A stretch of 10,254 bases of DNA from Desulfuromonadales bacterium (GTDB taxonomy: Bacteria > Desulfobacterota > Desulfuromonadia > Desulfuromonadales > BM103), in contig DAOVNV010000075.1 of the NCBI GenBank assembly GCA_030630015.1, positions 1 through 10,254 on the forward strand, written 5' to 3'. Below, one piece after another: positions 1 to 5,960 of this stretch (the stretch's first letter is position 1; each line of letters begins with the position of its first letter). A program made the translations under genes and the position numbers. The notes beneath the pieces are model-generated. The model was not told where the DNA came from. It did no database searches and worked only from the letters and a program-made list of their open reading frames with translations.

Positions 1-266
1 ATGCGGCGTGCGAAACAGAAGGTTGCAAATTGTGCGAGGATCTGCTGTGTTTTTGCGATCGGTTGTTCATCAAACAGGAAGGCCTCTTTGCGAACTGTGA
101 GGCTGAAGTGCCGGGTTCCCTGGAGAAGGGGCTGGAGGCCTTTCAGGCTTTCCTCTGCTGTGGCAAGCAGGGCAGGGTGCTTGGGTGGATAGTAGCGTAC
201 GGCCTTAATCTGCTTGACGAGGCCTGTTAACGCTTTGGCGATCAACGCGTGGAGATCTGCATCCAT
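1..266 (-). CDS. Partial N-terminus of a YPPxHPA-type protein (probable HEAT-repeat or HD-GYP-associated module)
   Basis: An open minus-strand frame begins with ATG at 266-264 and runs off the left edge, giving 88 complete codons with no stop. The start is supported by a GGAG ribosome site (276-279), 9 nt upstream. The protein begins MDADLHALIAKALTGLVKQI and has the element YYPPKHPALLATAEESL near residues 27-43, followed by FSLTVRKEAFLFDEQPI. This layout (a helix ending in a YPPxHPA motif, then a strand resembling LTV.K..FL.D..PI) is one I associate with the N-terminal domain of deltaproteobacterial HEAT-repeat and HD-GYP/signalling proteins. The C-terminal domain that would decide the function lies outside the window. 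It is divergent from coaE. The frame being real is fairly secure; the family name is tentative. Confidence 0.62.
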   Translation of the reverse strand, partial: MDADLHALIAKALTGLVKQIKAVRYYPPKHPALLATAEESLKGLQPLLQGTRHFSLTVRKEAFLFDEQPIAKTQQILAQFATFCFARR

Positions 267-318
267 TTAACTTCACTCCGTGCAAACTCAAGGTGCAACT
301 GCTCAAATAATCTTGTTT

Positions 319-348
319 ATTCTAAATGATTTTGGATAGTTTTGCCAG
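319..348 (-). promoter_or_regulatory. Candidate sigma70 promoter of the left-edge gene
   Basis: On the minus strand, CTGGCA (348-343; 4/6 to consensus) and TAGAAT (324-319; 5/6) are separated by 18 nt. Transcription would start near 312, giving a leader of roughly 46 nt before the ATG at 266. This is a by-eye match in an AT-rich divergent spacer. I saw no equally good promoter for coaE on the plus strand in 267-443. Confidence 0.3.
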
Positions 349-443
349 TCCGGAAGAGATTGTTTTGTGTGAAGATTAATGCGGCAGTCATTCAGCTGTG
401 ATAGAGTGTCTTTCAAGTTTGTAGGTGGTTTCGAGGTAATGGT

Positions 444-1070
444 ATGAGTTCTGCCGGATCGGTAATGGTTCTCGGAGTGACCGGGGGAATAGCCTCTGGT
501 AAAAGCTATGTCTCTGCGATTATGGCCGAACTCGGCGCCGTTGTTGTAAGCGCCGACGATCTGGCCAGGGAGGCTGTTGCCCCAGGCAGTCCCGTGCTTG
601 ATCAACTTGTTGATATTTTTGGGAAGAATATACTGACCGAAGCAGGAGAACTGGACAGAAGTACTCTGGGTCACCGCATTTTCCAAAATCATGAAGAAAG
701 ACAGAAGCTGAATGCTATAACACTTCCTGCAATTGCAGCCCTGTCAGAAAGACGTTTGGCAGCCCTTCGTAGCAAAGCTGCTCCTCTTGTTGTTTATGAG
801 GCTCCGTTGCTGTTTGAGGCTGGTGCCGAATCACGTGTGGACAAGACGTTAGTCGTTTTTGTGGAAGCAGAGATACAGCTTGCACGGCTATGTGCTCGCG
901 ATGGGATTGACCGTGAGGCGGCGGCGGCCAGGGTCGCCGCGCAATGGCCGCAATATGAAAAAGTCAAGCGGGCTGATTTTGTTGTCGACAACTCAGGTTC
1001 AATGCAAGATTTACGAAGACAGGTCGAGGCTGTTTTCAGGTATCTCACGCGAGCTGTTCCAACTCCTTGA
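444..1070 (+). CDS. coaE: Dephospho-CoA kinase
   Basis: This cytosolic enzyme phosphorylates the 3'-hydroxyl of the dephospho-CoA ribose with ATP, the last step of coenzyme A synthesis. The 208-aa protein has the usual family length. The Walker A P-loop GGIASGKS is at residues 14-21. The conserved SADDLAREAV segment is at about 36-46, with the acidic pair D38/D39. A YEAPLLFEAG segment, characteristic of CoaE, lies in the middle. The C-terminal part has a LCARDGIDREAAAARVAAQ stretch like the usual 'R..R.....A..R...Q' lid region, followed by ADFVVDNSGS, matching the family's 'AD.VI.N.G' strand. The ATG at 444 has a GAGG site (433-436) 7 nt upstream; the Met at codon 8 is a less well placed alternative. 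The last 26 bp overlap the end of the convergent hydrolase gene, and no terminator is visible between them. Confidence 0.95.
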   Translation: MSSAGSVMVLGVTGGIASGKSYVSAIMAELGAVVVSADDLAREAVAPGSPVLDQLVDIFGKNILTEAGELDRSTLGHRIFQNHEERQKLNAITLPAIAALSERRLAALRSKAAPLVVYEAPLLFEAGAESRVDKTLVVFVEAEIQLARLCARDGIDREAAAARVAAQWPQYEKVKRADFVVDNSGSMQDLRRQVEAVFRYLTRAVPTP

Positions 1071-1833
1071 TGAAATTTTCTGACAGTTCAAAGACAGCCT
1101 GATAGTGAGGATTCTCTTCGCGAGTCAGGATGTGCGGTGTCTCCGGCCCCAGTCTGATGTAGATTTTCAGTTGGCTGCCAAGAGCCTCGTAGAGGTCTCT
1201 GCCGCTGTCAATCGAGACAGTCTCGTCGCCCTCGCCATTGAATGCGAGAACGGGCGAGGTAACTTCTTGCAGCCTGCCCTCGAGGAATTTAAGCAGGCGA
1301 TTAATCTGATGGACGCCGGAAACAGGCCGTTTGGTGTAGTAATAAAGGTTTGTAGATTGGTGAGGTTGCTTAATATGAAAAGGGCGCAGAAAACGCAGCC
1401 ACCAAGCGTGCCTGGCATGCCGGTGCTGTATTGCCAGATAGGGTGAGCAGAGAACAAGGCCAGACAGTTTTTGACGCAAAGCAAGTGCCAGCAGCAGCAG
1501 GCAGCCGGTACTCATACCGATGGCATAGATATTTTTGTATTCTTCAGTGAGGGCCAGGTAGCCACGCTCCACAGTTTCCAGCCATTCTTCCCATCTTCTC
1601 GTGGCCAGGTCTTCCGGGGTCGTGCCATGACCTGGCAAACGGACAGCCATGCACGTCAATCCGGACTGGTGAAGGTGTTCTGCCAGCATCCGCATCTCCC
1701 ACGGGCTGGCCGTAAAGCCGTGAACCAGAAGTACCGCGGTATTCGTTCTGCCGGCCCGCATCAGGAAGGGCAGGTTTTCAGGCAAGCTCACTCCCTCGCG
1801 ATGCGCCCGCTCTATTTCATTTGATAAATCCAT
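1045..1833 (-). CDS. Alpha/beta-hydrolase, Est30/monoacylglycerol-lipase-like carboxylesterase
   Basis: A 262-aa alpha/beta-hydrolase fold protein, probably a cytosolic carboxylesterase or thioesterase-like enzyme; the natural substrate cannot be read from sequence. The oxyanion strand VLLVHGFTAS is at residues 35-43. The nucleophile elbow GMSTG (106-110) puts the catalytic Ser at 108. The acid is probably D203 in FNGEGDETV, and the base H234 in ETPHILTRE. The PGHG motif (67-70) and the WEEWLETVERGY segment are typical of the Est30/S33-like group. No signal peptide is visible. The ATG at 1833 has only a weak purine site (GAGCGAG), but a strong promoter lies just upstream. The gene ends inside coaE, tail to tail. 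The neighbouring iclR gene lies upstream on the same strand but is separated by a terminator, so the two are probably separate units. Confidence 0.88.
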   Translation of the reverse strand: MDLSNEIERAHREGVSLPENLPFLMRAGRTNTAVLLVHGFTASPWEMRMLAEHLHQSGLTCMAVRLPGHGTTPEDLATRRWEEWLETVERGYLALTEEYKNIYAIGMSTGCLLLLALALRQKLSGLVLCSPYLAIQHRHARHAWWLRFLRPFHIKQPHQSTNLYYYTKRPVSGVHQINRLLKFLEGRLQEVTSPVLAFNGEGDETVSIDSGRDLYEALGSQLKIYIRLGPETPHILTREENPHYQAVFELSENFIKELEQLA

Positions 1834-1876
1834 AGTGCTCGCTCAACTATTAATGCGACTTGCCACGAGACTATCC

Positions 1877-1904
1877 ATTCTATCATTATCAATGTTTCTG
1901 TCAC
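1877..1904 (-). promoter_or_regulatory. Sigma70-type promoter of the hydrolase gene, extended -10
   Basis: On the minus strand, GTGACA (1904-1899; 5/6) and TAGAAT (1882-1877; 5/6) are spaced by 16 nt. A TGA triplet directly before the -10 makes an extended -10 (TGnTAGAAT). Transcription would start near 1870, leaving a leader of about 37 nt. The -35 box abuts the T-run of the iclR terminator, so this promoter resumes transcription right after iclR transcripts end. Confidence 0.55.
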
Positions 1905-1936
1905 AAAAAAAGCCTCCGCTGACTGCGGAGGCTTTT
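1905..1936 (-). terminator. Rho-independent terminator of the iclR-type gene
   Basis: A perfect 9-bp stem, AGCCTCCGC (1911-1919) with GCGGAGGCT (1925-1933), closes a 5-nt loop. On the minus strand it is followed by an uninterrupted run of seven T (complement of 1911-1905). It lies about 22 nt past the iclR stop codon. On the plus strand the T-run is only four, so its main activity should be on minus-strand transcripts. Confidence 0.92.
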
Positions 1937-1957
1937 ATAATCTGTGTGTAATGTTGA

Positions 1958-2740
1958 TTACTTATAATAACCCAGGCGGGTGGACAGATCTTCTGCAGCC
2001 TGGAGCACGAGAGGAACCAGTTCTTCATCGATACGATTATTGCTCAGACGCATCGAGGGGCCGGAGATACTGATAGCGCCTACGATACGACGAGTATAGT
2101 CGCGGATCGGAGTGGCTATGCAGCGAACACCCTGATCGAGTTCCTCGTCGTCAATGGCATAGCCTTGTTCGGCAGTTTTTTCGAGTTCCTCCTTCAACTG
2201 TTTGCGGGTGGCAAGTGTTGTCGGAGTGTAGGTACTGAGCTCTTCCGCAGGTAGAATTTCGTTAATTTCTTCTTCTGACATGTAGGCCAGGAAAACCTTG
2301 CCGGATGCAGTACAGTATGAAGGCAGTCGCGAGCCAACTCTGGAAACCACCCTGACTGTCATATTTGTTTCCATGACATCAAGGTATACTACATGGCCTT
2401 CTTTGAAAATAGTGACATAGCAGGTTTCATTGCAGTCTGCGACGATTTTTTCCAGGATCGGTTTGGCTTGACGCAACAAGCCCATCTGCTTTATGAAGGT
2501 TTGGCCGAGCTCCAGGGACTTAAGACCAAGCCGGTAATTCTCGGTGGCTTTGTTCTGCTCAATATAACCCCGCGATTCCAGTGTAGCAAGCAGGCGGAAA
2601 ACATTGTTTTTGTGAAGCTTGAGTCGCTTGCTCAGCTCCGTTACGCCAAGTTCGTCGACATCTTCATGAAACTGTTCCAGCAGGTCAAGCGCGTGCGAGA
2701 CGGCTTGTATGATATATTCGGATTTATCTTTTCTGGCCAT
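1958..2740 (-). CDS. IclR-family transcriptional regulator
   Basis: A 260-aa DNA-binding regulator of normal IclR length. The N-terminal winged helix-turn-helix spans about residues 8-75, with the HTH in VTELSKRLKLHKNNVFRLLATL (33-54) and the wing in ESRGYIEQNKATENYRLG. The C-terminal effector-binding GAF-like domain runs from about 85 to 258. It carries the family landmarks VGSRLPSYCTASGKVFLAY (135-153), DDEELDQGVRCIATPI (197-212) and GAISISGPSMRL (221-232). C143 and C207 lie at the places where many family members line the ligand pocket. The ATG at 2740 has an AAGGGGG site about 7-10 nt upstream. The gene has its own promoter and terminator, so it is probably monocistronic. Its target is unknown; the divergent usp gene and its own promoter are the first candidates. 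It resembles the KdgR/IclR branch, but the effector cannot be inferred. Confidence 0.95.
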   Translation of the reverse strand: MARKDKSEYIIQAVSHALDLLEQFHEDVDELGVTELSKRLKLHKNNVFRLLATLESRGYIEQNKATENYRLGLKSLELGQTFIKQMGLLRQAKPILEKIVADCNETCYVTIFKEGHVVYLDVMETNMTVRVVSRVGSRLPSYCTASGKVFLAYMSEEEINEILPAEELSTYTPTTLATRKQLKEELEKTAEQGYAIDDEELDQGVRCIATPIRDYTRRIVGAISISGPSMRLSNNRIDEELVPLVLQAAEDLSTRLGYYK

Positions 2741-2784
2741 GTTTAGGAACCCCCTTCAGGTCACACTGGAGCGCAATCTGGTAT

Positions 2785-2813
2785 TTTCTAACGGATACAA
2801 CAAGCCCTGTCAA
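2785..2813 (-). promoter_or_regulatory. Sigma70-type promoter of the iclR-type gene
   Basis: On the minus strand, a consensus -35 TTGACA (2813-2808) is followed after exactly 17 nt by TAGAAA (2790-2785; 4/6). The start would fall near 2778, leaving a leader of about 38 nt to the ATG at 2740 with its AAGGGGG ribosome site. Confidence 0.58.
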
Positions 2814-2881
2814 GAAAGAACGCTCGCATTCTCATTTTTATGCATCAAATTAATATTACTTTCTAAATTTTAAAATAGTGT

Positions 2882-2910
2882 TTTACAAATGTCAAACAGA
2901 TTAGTAAAAG
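2882..2910 (+). promoter_or_regulatory. Candidate promoter of the usp gene
   Basis: TTTACA (2882-2887; 5/6) and TAAAAG (2905-2910; 4/6) are separated by 17 nt. The start would be near 2917, inside the palindrome at 2916-2927. A perfect -35 hexamer TTGACA also occurs at 2937-2942, but the sequence 17-18 nt downstream (TAATTA) is a poor -10. The choice between the two is open. Confidence 0.35.
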
Positions 2911-2915
2911 TATTT

Positions 2916-2927
2916 CAAGAATTCTTG
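2916..2927. promoter_or_regulatory. 12-bp perfect palindrome, possible regulator operator
   Basis: CAAGAATTCTTG is a perfect palindrome in the iclR-usp divergent spacer. It lies between the candidate -10 box of usp and the alternative TTGACA hexamer. It overlaps a second short inverted repeat, ATTCT-tgcg-AGAAT (2921-2934). Its size and position suit a dimeric regulator, and IclR proteins often bind near their own divergent promoters. No known IclR consensus is clearly matched. In AT-rich DNA a palindrome of this length is only modest evidence. Confidence 0.3.
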
Positions 2928-2965
2928 CGAGAATGGTTGACAGGTCGGGAGCAGGGGGGGTAATT

Positions 2966-3028
2966 ATGAACAATCTCAATGTCTCAATTTCTCAATGTGT
3001 GAAGATAAGTTATGCTGACACTCAGTAA
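2966..3028 (+). CDS. Possible 20-codon leader peptide overlapping the usp start
   Basis: An ATG at 2966 opens a 20-codon frame (MNNLNVSISQCVKISYADTQ) ending with TAA at 3026-3028, 17 nt inside the usp gene and in another frame. It has the strongest ribosome-site-like run in the region, seven G (2954-2960), 5 nt ahead of its ATG. The usp ATG itself has only a weak GAAG. This would allow translational coupling. Against it, most of the reading frame is a low-complexity TCTCAAT repeat, and the peptide has no recognisable family. Treat it as a hypothesis. Confidence 0.25.
   Translation: MNNLNVSISQCVKISYADTQ
2974..2996. repeat. Three TCTCAAT copies at 8-nt period
   Basis: The heptamer TCTCAAT occurs perfectly at 2974-2980, 2982-2988 and 2990-2996, each separated by one base (G, then T). 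It lies between the G-run and the usp start codon. Slipped-strand replication is the simplest origin. A change in copy number would move the spacing and frame of the possible leader ORF relative to usp. Confidence 0.8.
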
Positions 3029-3464
3029 ACAAATACTGGTTGCGATAGATGGCTCGCCCCAGTCTGACAAGGCTGCGGAAGAAGCAGTCCGTCTTGCTTC
3101 GATCTCTGGAAGTAAGTTCAAAAGTCGGGTGTTTGCGGTGCTCGTGCTTCCCAACATGAAGTCATCCTCTTTTACCGATTTCTTTCCTGCCAAGCCTCCC
3201 ACCGAAATGCCGGACTGGCAGAAGAAGCGCGACCGACTGTTCTACGTGGTCGAAAAAGTGGCTGCCAAGGCTGATGTTGCGCTTGAATCCCTGGTTGTTT
3301 ATGGTGATCCTGCGGAAGAGCTCATTCTTGTTGCCGAGGAAAAAGAGTGTGATGTGATCGTGATCGGATCGTCTGGAAAAGGCCGCATGAAGCGGACTCT
3401 CCTGGGGAGTGTCTCCACTAAAGTTGCGTTGCACGCTCACTGTTCCGTGTATATCGTCCGTTGA
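3012..3464 (+). CDS. Universal stress protein, UspA family, ATP-binding type
   Basis: A 150-aa single Usp domain, a cytosolic nucleotide-binding stress-response protein usually working as a dimer. The first strand QILVAIDGSPQSDKAAEEA (7-25) carries the conserved D13 that contacts adenine. The C-terminal VVYGDPAEELI segment is followed by DVIVIGSSGKGRMKRTLLGS (114-133). That segment fits the ATP-binding G-2x-G-9x-G(S/T) signature with G119, G122, G132 and S133, which marks it as an ATP-binding rather than UspA-type non-binding member. A 20-residue insert (about 48-70, rich in Ser, Phe and Pro) follows the second strand. The ATG at 3012 is preferred because the family starts a few residues before the ILVAIDGS strand. 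Its ribosome site is weak. The gene is divergent from iclR and overlaps the tail of the convergent isomerase gene by 28 bp. Confidence 0.94.
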   Translation: MLTLSKQILVAIDGSPQSDKAAEEAVRLASISGSKFKSRVFAVLVLPNMKSSSFTDFFPAKPPTEMPDWQKKRDRLFYVVEKVAAKADVALESLVVYGDPAEELILVAEEKECDVIVIGSSGKGRMKRTLLGSVSTKVALHAHCSVYIVR

Positions 3465-4324
3465 CCTGCCTGATCATTTTCCAACGCTAAAATTGTGGTA
3501 TTCTGACCGTCTGATGTCCCGGTTTTTTTTGTTGTGGATGAAGGCCTGGTTTCTTCACAAAGATAGCTAAACACTTCGGCAAGTGTCTCTTTGATCAGTT
3601 CATGATCCTCTGGGAATTCACGAGGCGAAAGCTCGAGAACCAGATTGTGGTCATAGTCAGTTGCCCTGAGATGATTCAAAAAGCGCGTCAATGGTAAAGC
3701 TCCGTGGCCGGGCAATAGATGCTCTATGCCGTTGCTGTAATCCGAGAAGTGGATGTTGCGCATCAATCCGGAATCATAGAATTGATGGAAATCATGAAGG
3801 AAATTAGTCCGGAACGAACCTGAATGGGCCGTATCAAAAGTCATGAACAGGTTTCGATCCCTCATGAATGCAATCATTTTTTTAGTCTTTGACAGCATAT
3901 AGGGATTGATCTTTGGTTGCACCAGGCAGGGCATATTCTCTATTGTGACGATGACTTCGTTTTGCCCGATTTCATCCTGAAAATCATTGATTTTCTTGAG
4001 CCAGTTCCAGAACGTGAATTCGAAATTCAACCATGACGGAGGATGGAAGTTGATCAGGGGGACATCCGCCCTGAGGGCAAGTTCCGCACATCTTTTCAAC
4101 TGGTCGCTCTTGTTCCCCCACCCATCAATTTCAAAAAAGGGCGCATGCAACGAGTTGATTGGCAGCAGTTCTCCGAGACCGAGAAGATAGGCAAGATTGT
4201 CTGAGCAGCCAAAGTCGTGATTGATGATTACTTCCATACCATCAAATCCAACATCCCGGGCCATTTCAAATACCGTCTCGGCCGGTAGGTTATAGAGACT
4301 TCCTGCTGAAAGGATGAGCTTCAT
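3437..4324 (-). CDS. Sugar phosphate isomerase/epimerase-like TIM-barrel protein (AP endonuclease 2 superfamily)
   Basis: A 295-aa protein of the xylose-isomerase-like TIM-barrel superfamily, which includes sugar isomerases/epimerases and endonuclease IV. The usual metal- and substrate-site residues appear at strand ends in order: H60 (NSLHAPF), H94 (INFHPPS), E129 (VTIENMP), D164 and H167 (FDTAHSG), H192 and D195 (IHFSDYS), H207 (LPGHGALP) and E231 (LVLELSP). A functional divalent-metal site is therefore likely. The exact substrate is not recognisable, and a DNA-repair role is less likely than a sugar or other small-molecule role. After about residue 260 there is a 35-residue hydrophilic, Thr/Ser/Gln-rich tail that the family does not need. 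Its last codons overlap the convergent usp gene. The ATG at 4324 matches the family N-terminus (MKLILSAGSL), though its ribosome site is poor. It lies 71 nt after the symporter gene and may be co-transcribed or use the local TACAAT box. Confidence 0.85.
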   Translation of the reverse strand: MKLILSAGSLYNLPAETVFEMARDVGFDGMEVIINHDFGCSDNLAYLLGLGELLPINSLHAPFFEIDGWGNKSDQLKRCAELALRADVPLINFHPPSWLNFEFTFWNWLKKINDFQDEIGQNEVIVTIENMPCLVQPKINPYMLSKTKKMIAFMRDRNLFMTFDTAHSGSFRTNFLHDFHQFYDSGLMRNIHFSDYSNGIEHLLPGHGALPLTRFLNHLRATDYDHNLVLELSPREFPEDHELIKETLAEVFSYLCEETRPSSTTKKTGTSDGQNTTILALENDQAGQRTIYTEQ

Positions 4325-4365
4325 TTGTTAACCACAGAGATAAAAATAAAACACATTTTTATTTT

Positions 4366-4393
4366 ATTGTATGACCCCAGCGTCAAATTCACC
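4366..4393 (-). promoter_or_regulatory. Weak candidate promoter before the isomerase gene
   Basis: On the minus strand, TACAAT (4371-4366; 5/6 to the -10) lies in the 71-nt gap after the symporter gene. The best -35 at 17-nt spacing is TGGTGA, only 3/6. The gap also holds an AT-only inverted repeat (AAAATAAAA with TTTTATTTT) which, lacking G:C pairs, is not a convincing terminator. An internal promoter is possible, but read-through from the symporter gene is equally likely. Confidence 0.25.
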
Positions 4394-4395
4394 AG

Positions 4396-5919
4396 TCAAG
4401 GACTATGAACCTTCTCGACCAGAAAGCGACGTACTTCTTCTGAGGGGGGCGGAGTCATGAGCGAAACGGCTATAATGACCAGAATAACAACTGGGGCTCC
4501 TATGAGAGCCGAGGATGTCGGCGGTAGCCATACCAGAATGGACGGGACAAGATGTCCGAGGAGTACCGGGGTAAAGGTCAGCAGTATCCCGACAATCATG
4601 CCGGCCATAGCTCCTTGCTTGTTGGTTCGGTCCCACCAGATGCCAAGCAGGAACACGGGAAAGAGCGTGTTGCCGGCCAGTGCAAAGGCAACTGCGGTGA
4701 TCTCCGCAATCAGACCGGGCGGATTAACGGCAACAACAAGGATCAGAACGGCCATCACCAGGGTGACCCCCTTAGCTACCCACATCAATTGCTTTTCACT
4801 GGCCCGCGGATTGATGAGCCTGAAATAGATGTCGTATGCAAATGCGCCCGCACCTGTGACCAGCAGACTGGTGATCGTGCTGAAAGCCGCGAGGATGCCC
4901 CCGACGGCCAGAATGGCAACCAGAAAATCAGGGATGCCGACCCACTCACCAGTCTTGACGATGATCAGGTCGGCTATGGCATGGGCTGATTCAGGATCCA
5001 GGGAATTGCCTGTTCGCGCCTGCCAGGTTTTCGCAAAAGCGCCGAAGGCGGGAGCACTCCAGTAAAGCAGTCCGATAAAAAAGAGCCCCCACACAACCCC
5101 CCAGCGGGCGTCTCGATTGTTCGGAACAGTATAAAAACGTGAAAGGACATGAGGCAGACCCGCAGTGCCAAGCATCAATGTCACACTGAGTGCGATCCAT
5201 TGGTAGGGTGTTCCAAACGTCCATGGGAACAGGTATTGACCGGCAGTTTGTACCGGTAATTCACGCAGGGCCGTTCCGTAGCTGAATTGTGGCACCAGCC
5301 ATGAATAGCCCAGCTTTTTCGCGATAAACATCAGCGGAATCACGAAGGAGAATATCAGAATCAGATAGTGAAGCCGCTGATTTCTAACCGCCCCCAATGC
5401 TCCGGCCACAACCAGGTAAGAAAGAACGACAACCGTTCCCAGTAGCAGTGCCTTGGTGTAGTCAATGCCGAAAATCCAGGAAAAGATCAGGCCGATCCCC
5501 TTGTATTGGGCAACACAATAAATCAGACTGATGAGAATGGTGATTGCCGCCGAACAGATGCGGGCGCCTGAAGATTCGAAACGGGCCTCGACAAAGTCCG
5601 GCGCAGTGTATTTTCCGAAGCGGCGTAACTGACTGCCCATGAGCACCAGCAGCAGAACATAGCCGCCTGTCCAGCCGAGAATATAGGCAAAGGCAAAGTA
5701 GCCCTGTACGAAGAAAACACCGGCAATCCCCAGAAAAGATGCGGCGCTCATCCAGTTTGAGGCGATAGCCGCACCTATGCCGGCATGTCCCGTTGGCTGG
5801 CCGTCAATCCCGTAACCGCCTCGGAAGTGGCGACGATTGATCAGGCCGAGAGCGAGTGAAACGATAAGTGCCACTCCGAGGACCAAAATCGGCAAGAGTT
5901 TGATATTAGAAAAATCCAT
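4396..5919 (-). CDS. Sodium:solute symporter (SSS family), DUF4212-partnered VC2705/ActP-like subunit
   Basis: A 507-aa inner-membrane transporter with about 13 hydrophobic segments, probably importing a carboxylate (acetate-like) or other organic solute with Na+. The first helix (about 9-27) is followed by the unwound-helix region SNWMSAASFLGIAG (54-67). The segment MLGTAGLPHVLSRFYTVPN (249-267) is characteristic of the ActP/VC2705 branch. GGILAAFSTITSLLVTGAGAFAYDIY (340-365) matches the LeuT-fold helix that supplies Na+ ligands, with S347/T348 as candidates. WWDRTNKQGAMAGMIVG (428-444) is the usual loop before the last helices. The ATG at 5919 has a strong AGGGAGGGG site. The preceding gene encodes its DUF4212 small subunit, but the two are now separated by a repeat element. 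Substrate assignment is inference only. Confidence 0.93.
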   Translation of the reverse strand: MDFSNIKLLPILVLGVALIVSLALGLINRRHFRGGYGIDGQPTGHAGIGAAIASNWMSAASFLGIAGVFFVQGYFAFAYILGWTGGYVLLLVLMGSQLRRFGKYTAPDFVEARFESSGARICSAAITILISLIYCVAQYKGIGLIFSWIFGIDYTKALLLGTVVVLSYLVVAGALGAVRNQRLHYLILIFSFVIPLMFIAKKLGYSWLVPQFSYGTALRELPVQTAGQYLFPWTFGTPYQWIALSVTLMLGTAGLPHVLSRFYTVPNNRDARWGVVWGLFFIGLLYWSAPAFGAFAKTWQARTGNSLDPESAHAIADLIIVKTGEWVGIPDFLVAILAVGGILAAFSTITSLLVTGAGAFAYDIYFRLINPRASEKQLMWVAKGVTLVMAVLILVVAVNPPGLIAEITAVAFALAGNTLFPVFLLGIWWDRTNKQGAMAGMIVGILLTFTPVLLGHLVPSILVWLPPTSSALIGAPVVILVIIAVSLMTPPPSEEVRRFLVEKVHSP

Positions 5920-5960
5920 TGCCCCTCCCTGGGAGTCTATCGAACTATTTTTGTCCGCCC

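Noticed and set aside
303..692. 129-aa minus-strand frame overlapping the coaE 5' end
   Set aside because: It is antisense to the P-loop region of coaE, low in recognisable features, and lacks a ribosome site.
1843..2028. 61-aa minus-strand frame across the iclR terminator
   Set aside because: It spans the end of iclR, its terminator and the hydrolase promoter, so it is a chance frame.
4340..4368. Terminator between the symporter and isomerase genes
   Set aside because: The inverted repeat is A/T only, so the stem is too weak to count as an intrinsic terminator.
4457..4989. Long plus-strand frames opposite the symporter gene
   Set aside because: Antisense shadows of a well-recognised symporter; the translated products have no recognisable domains.
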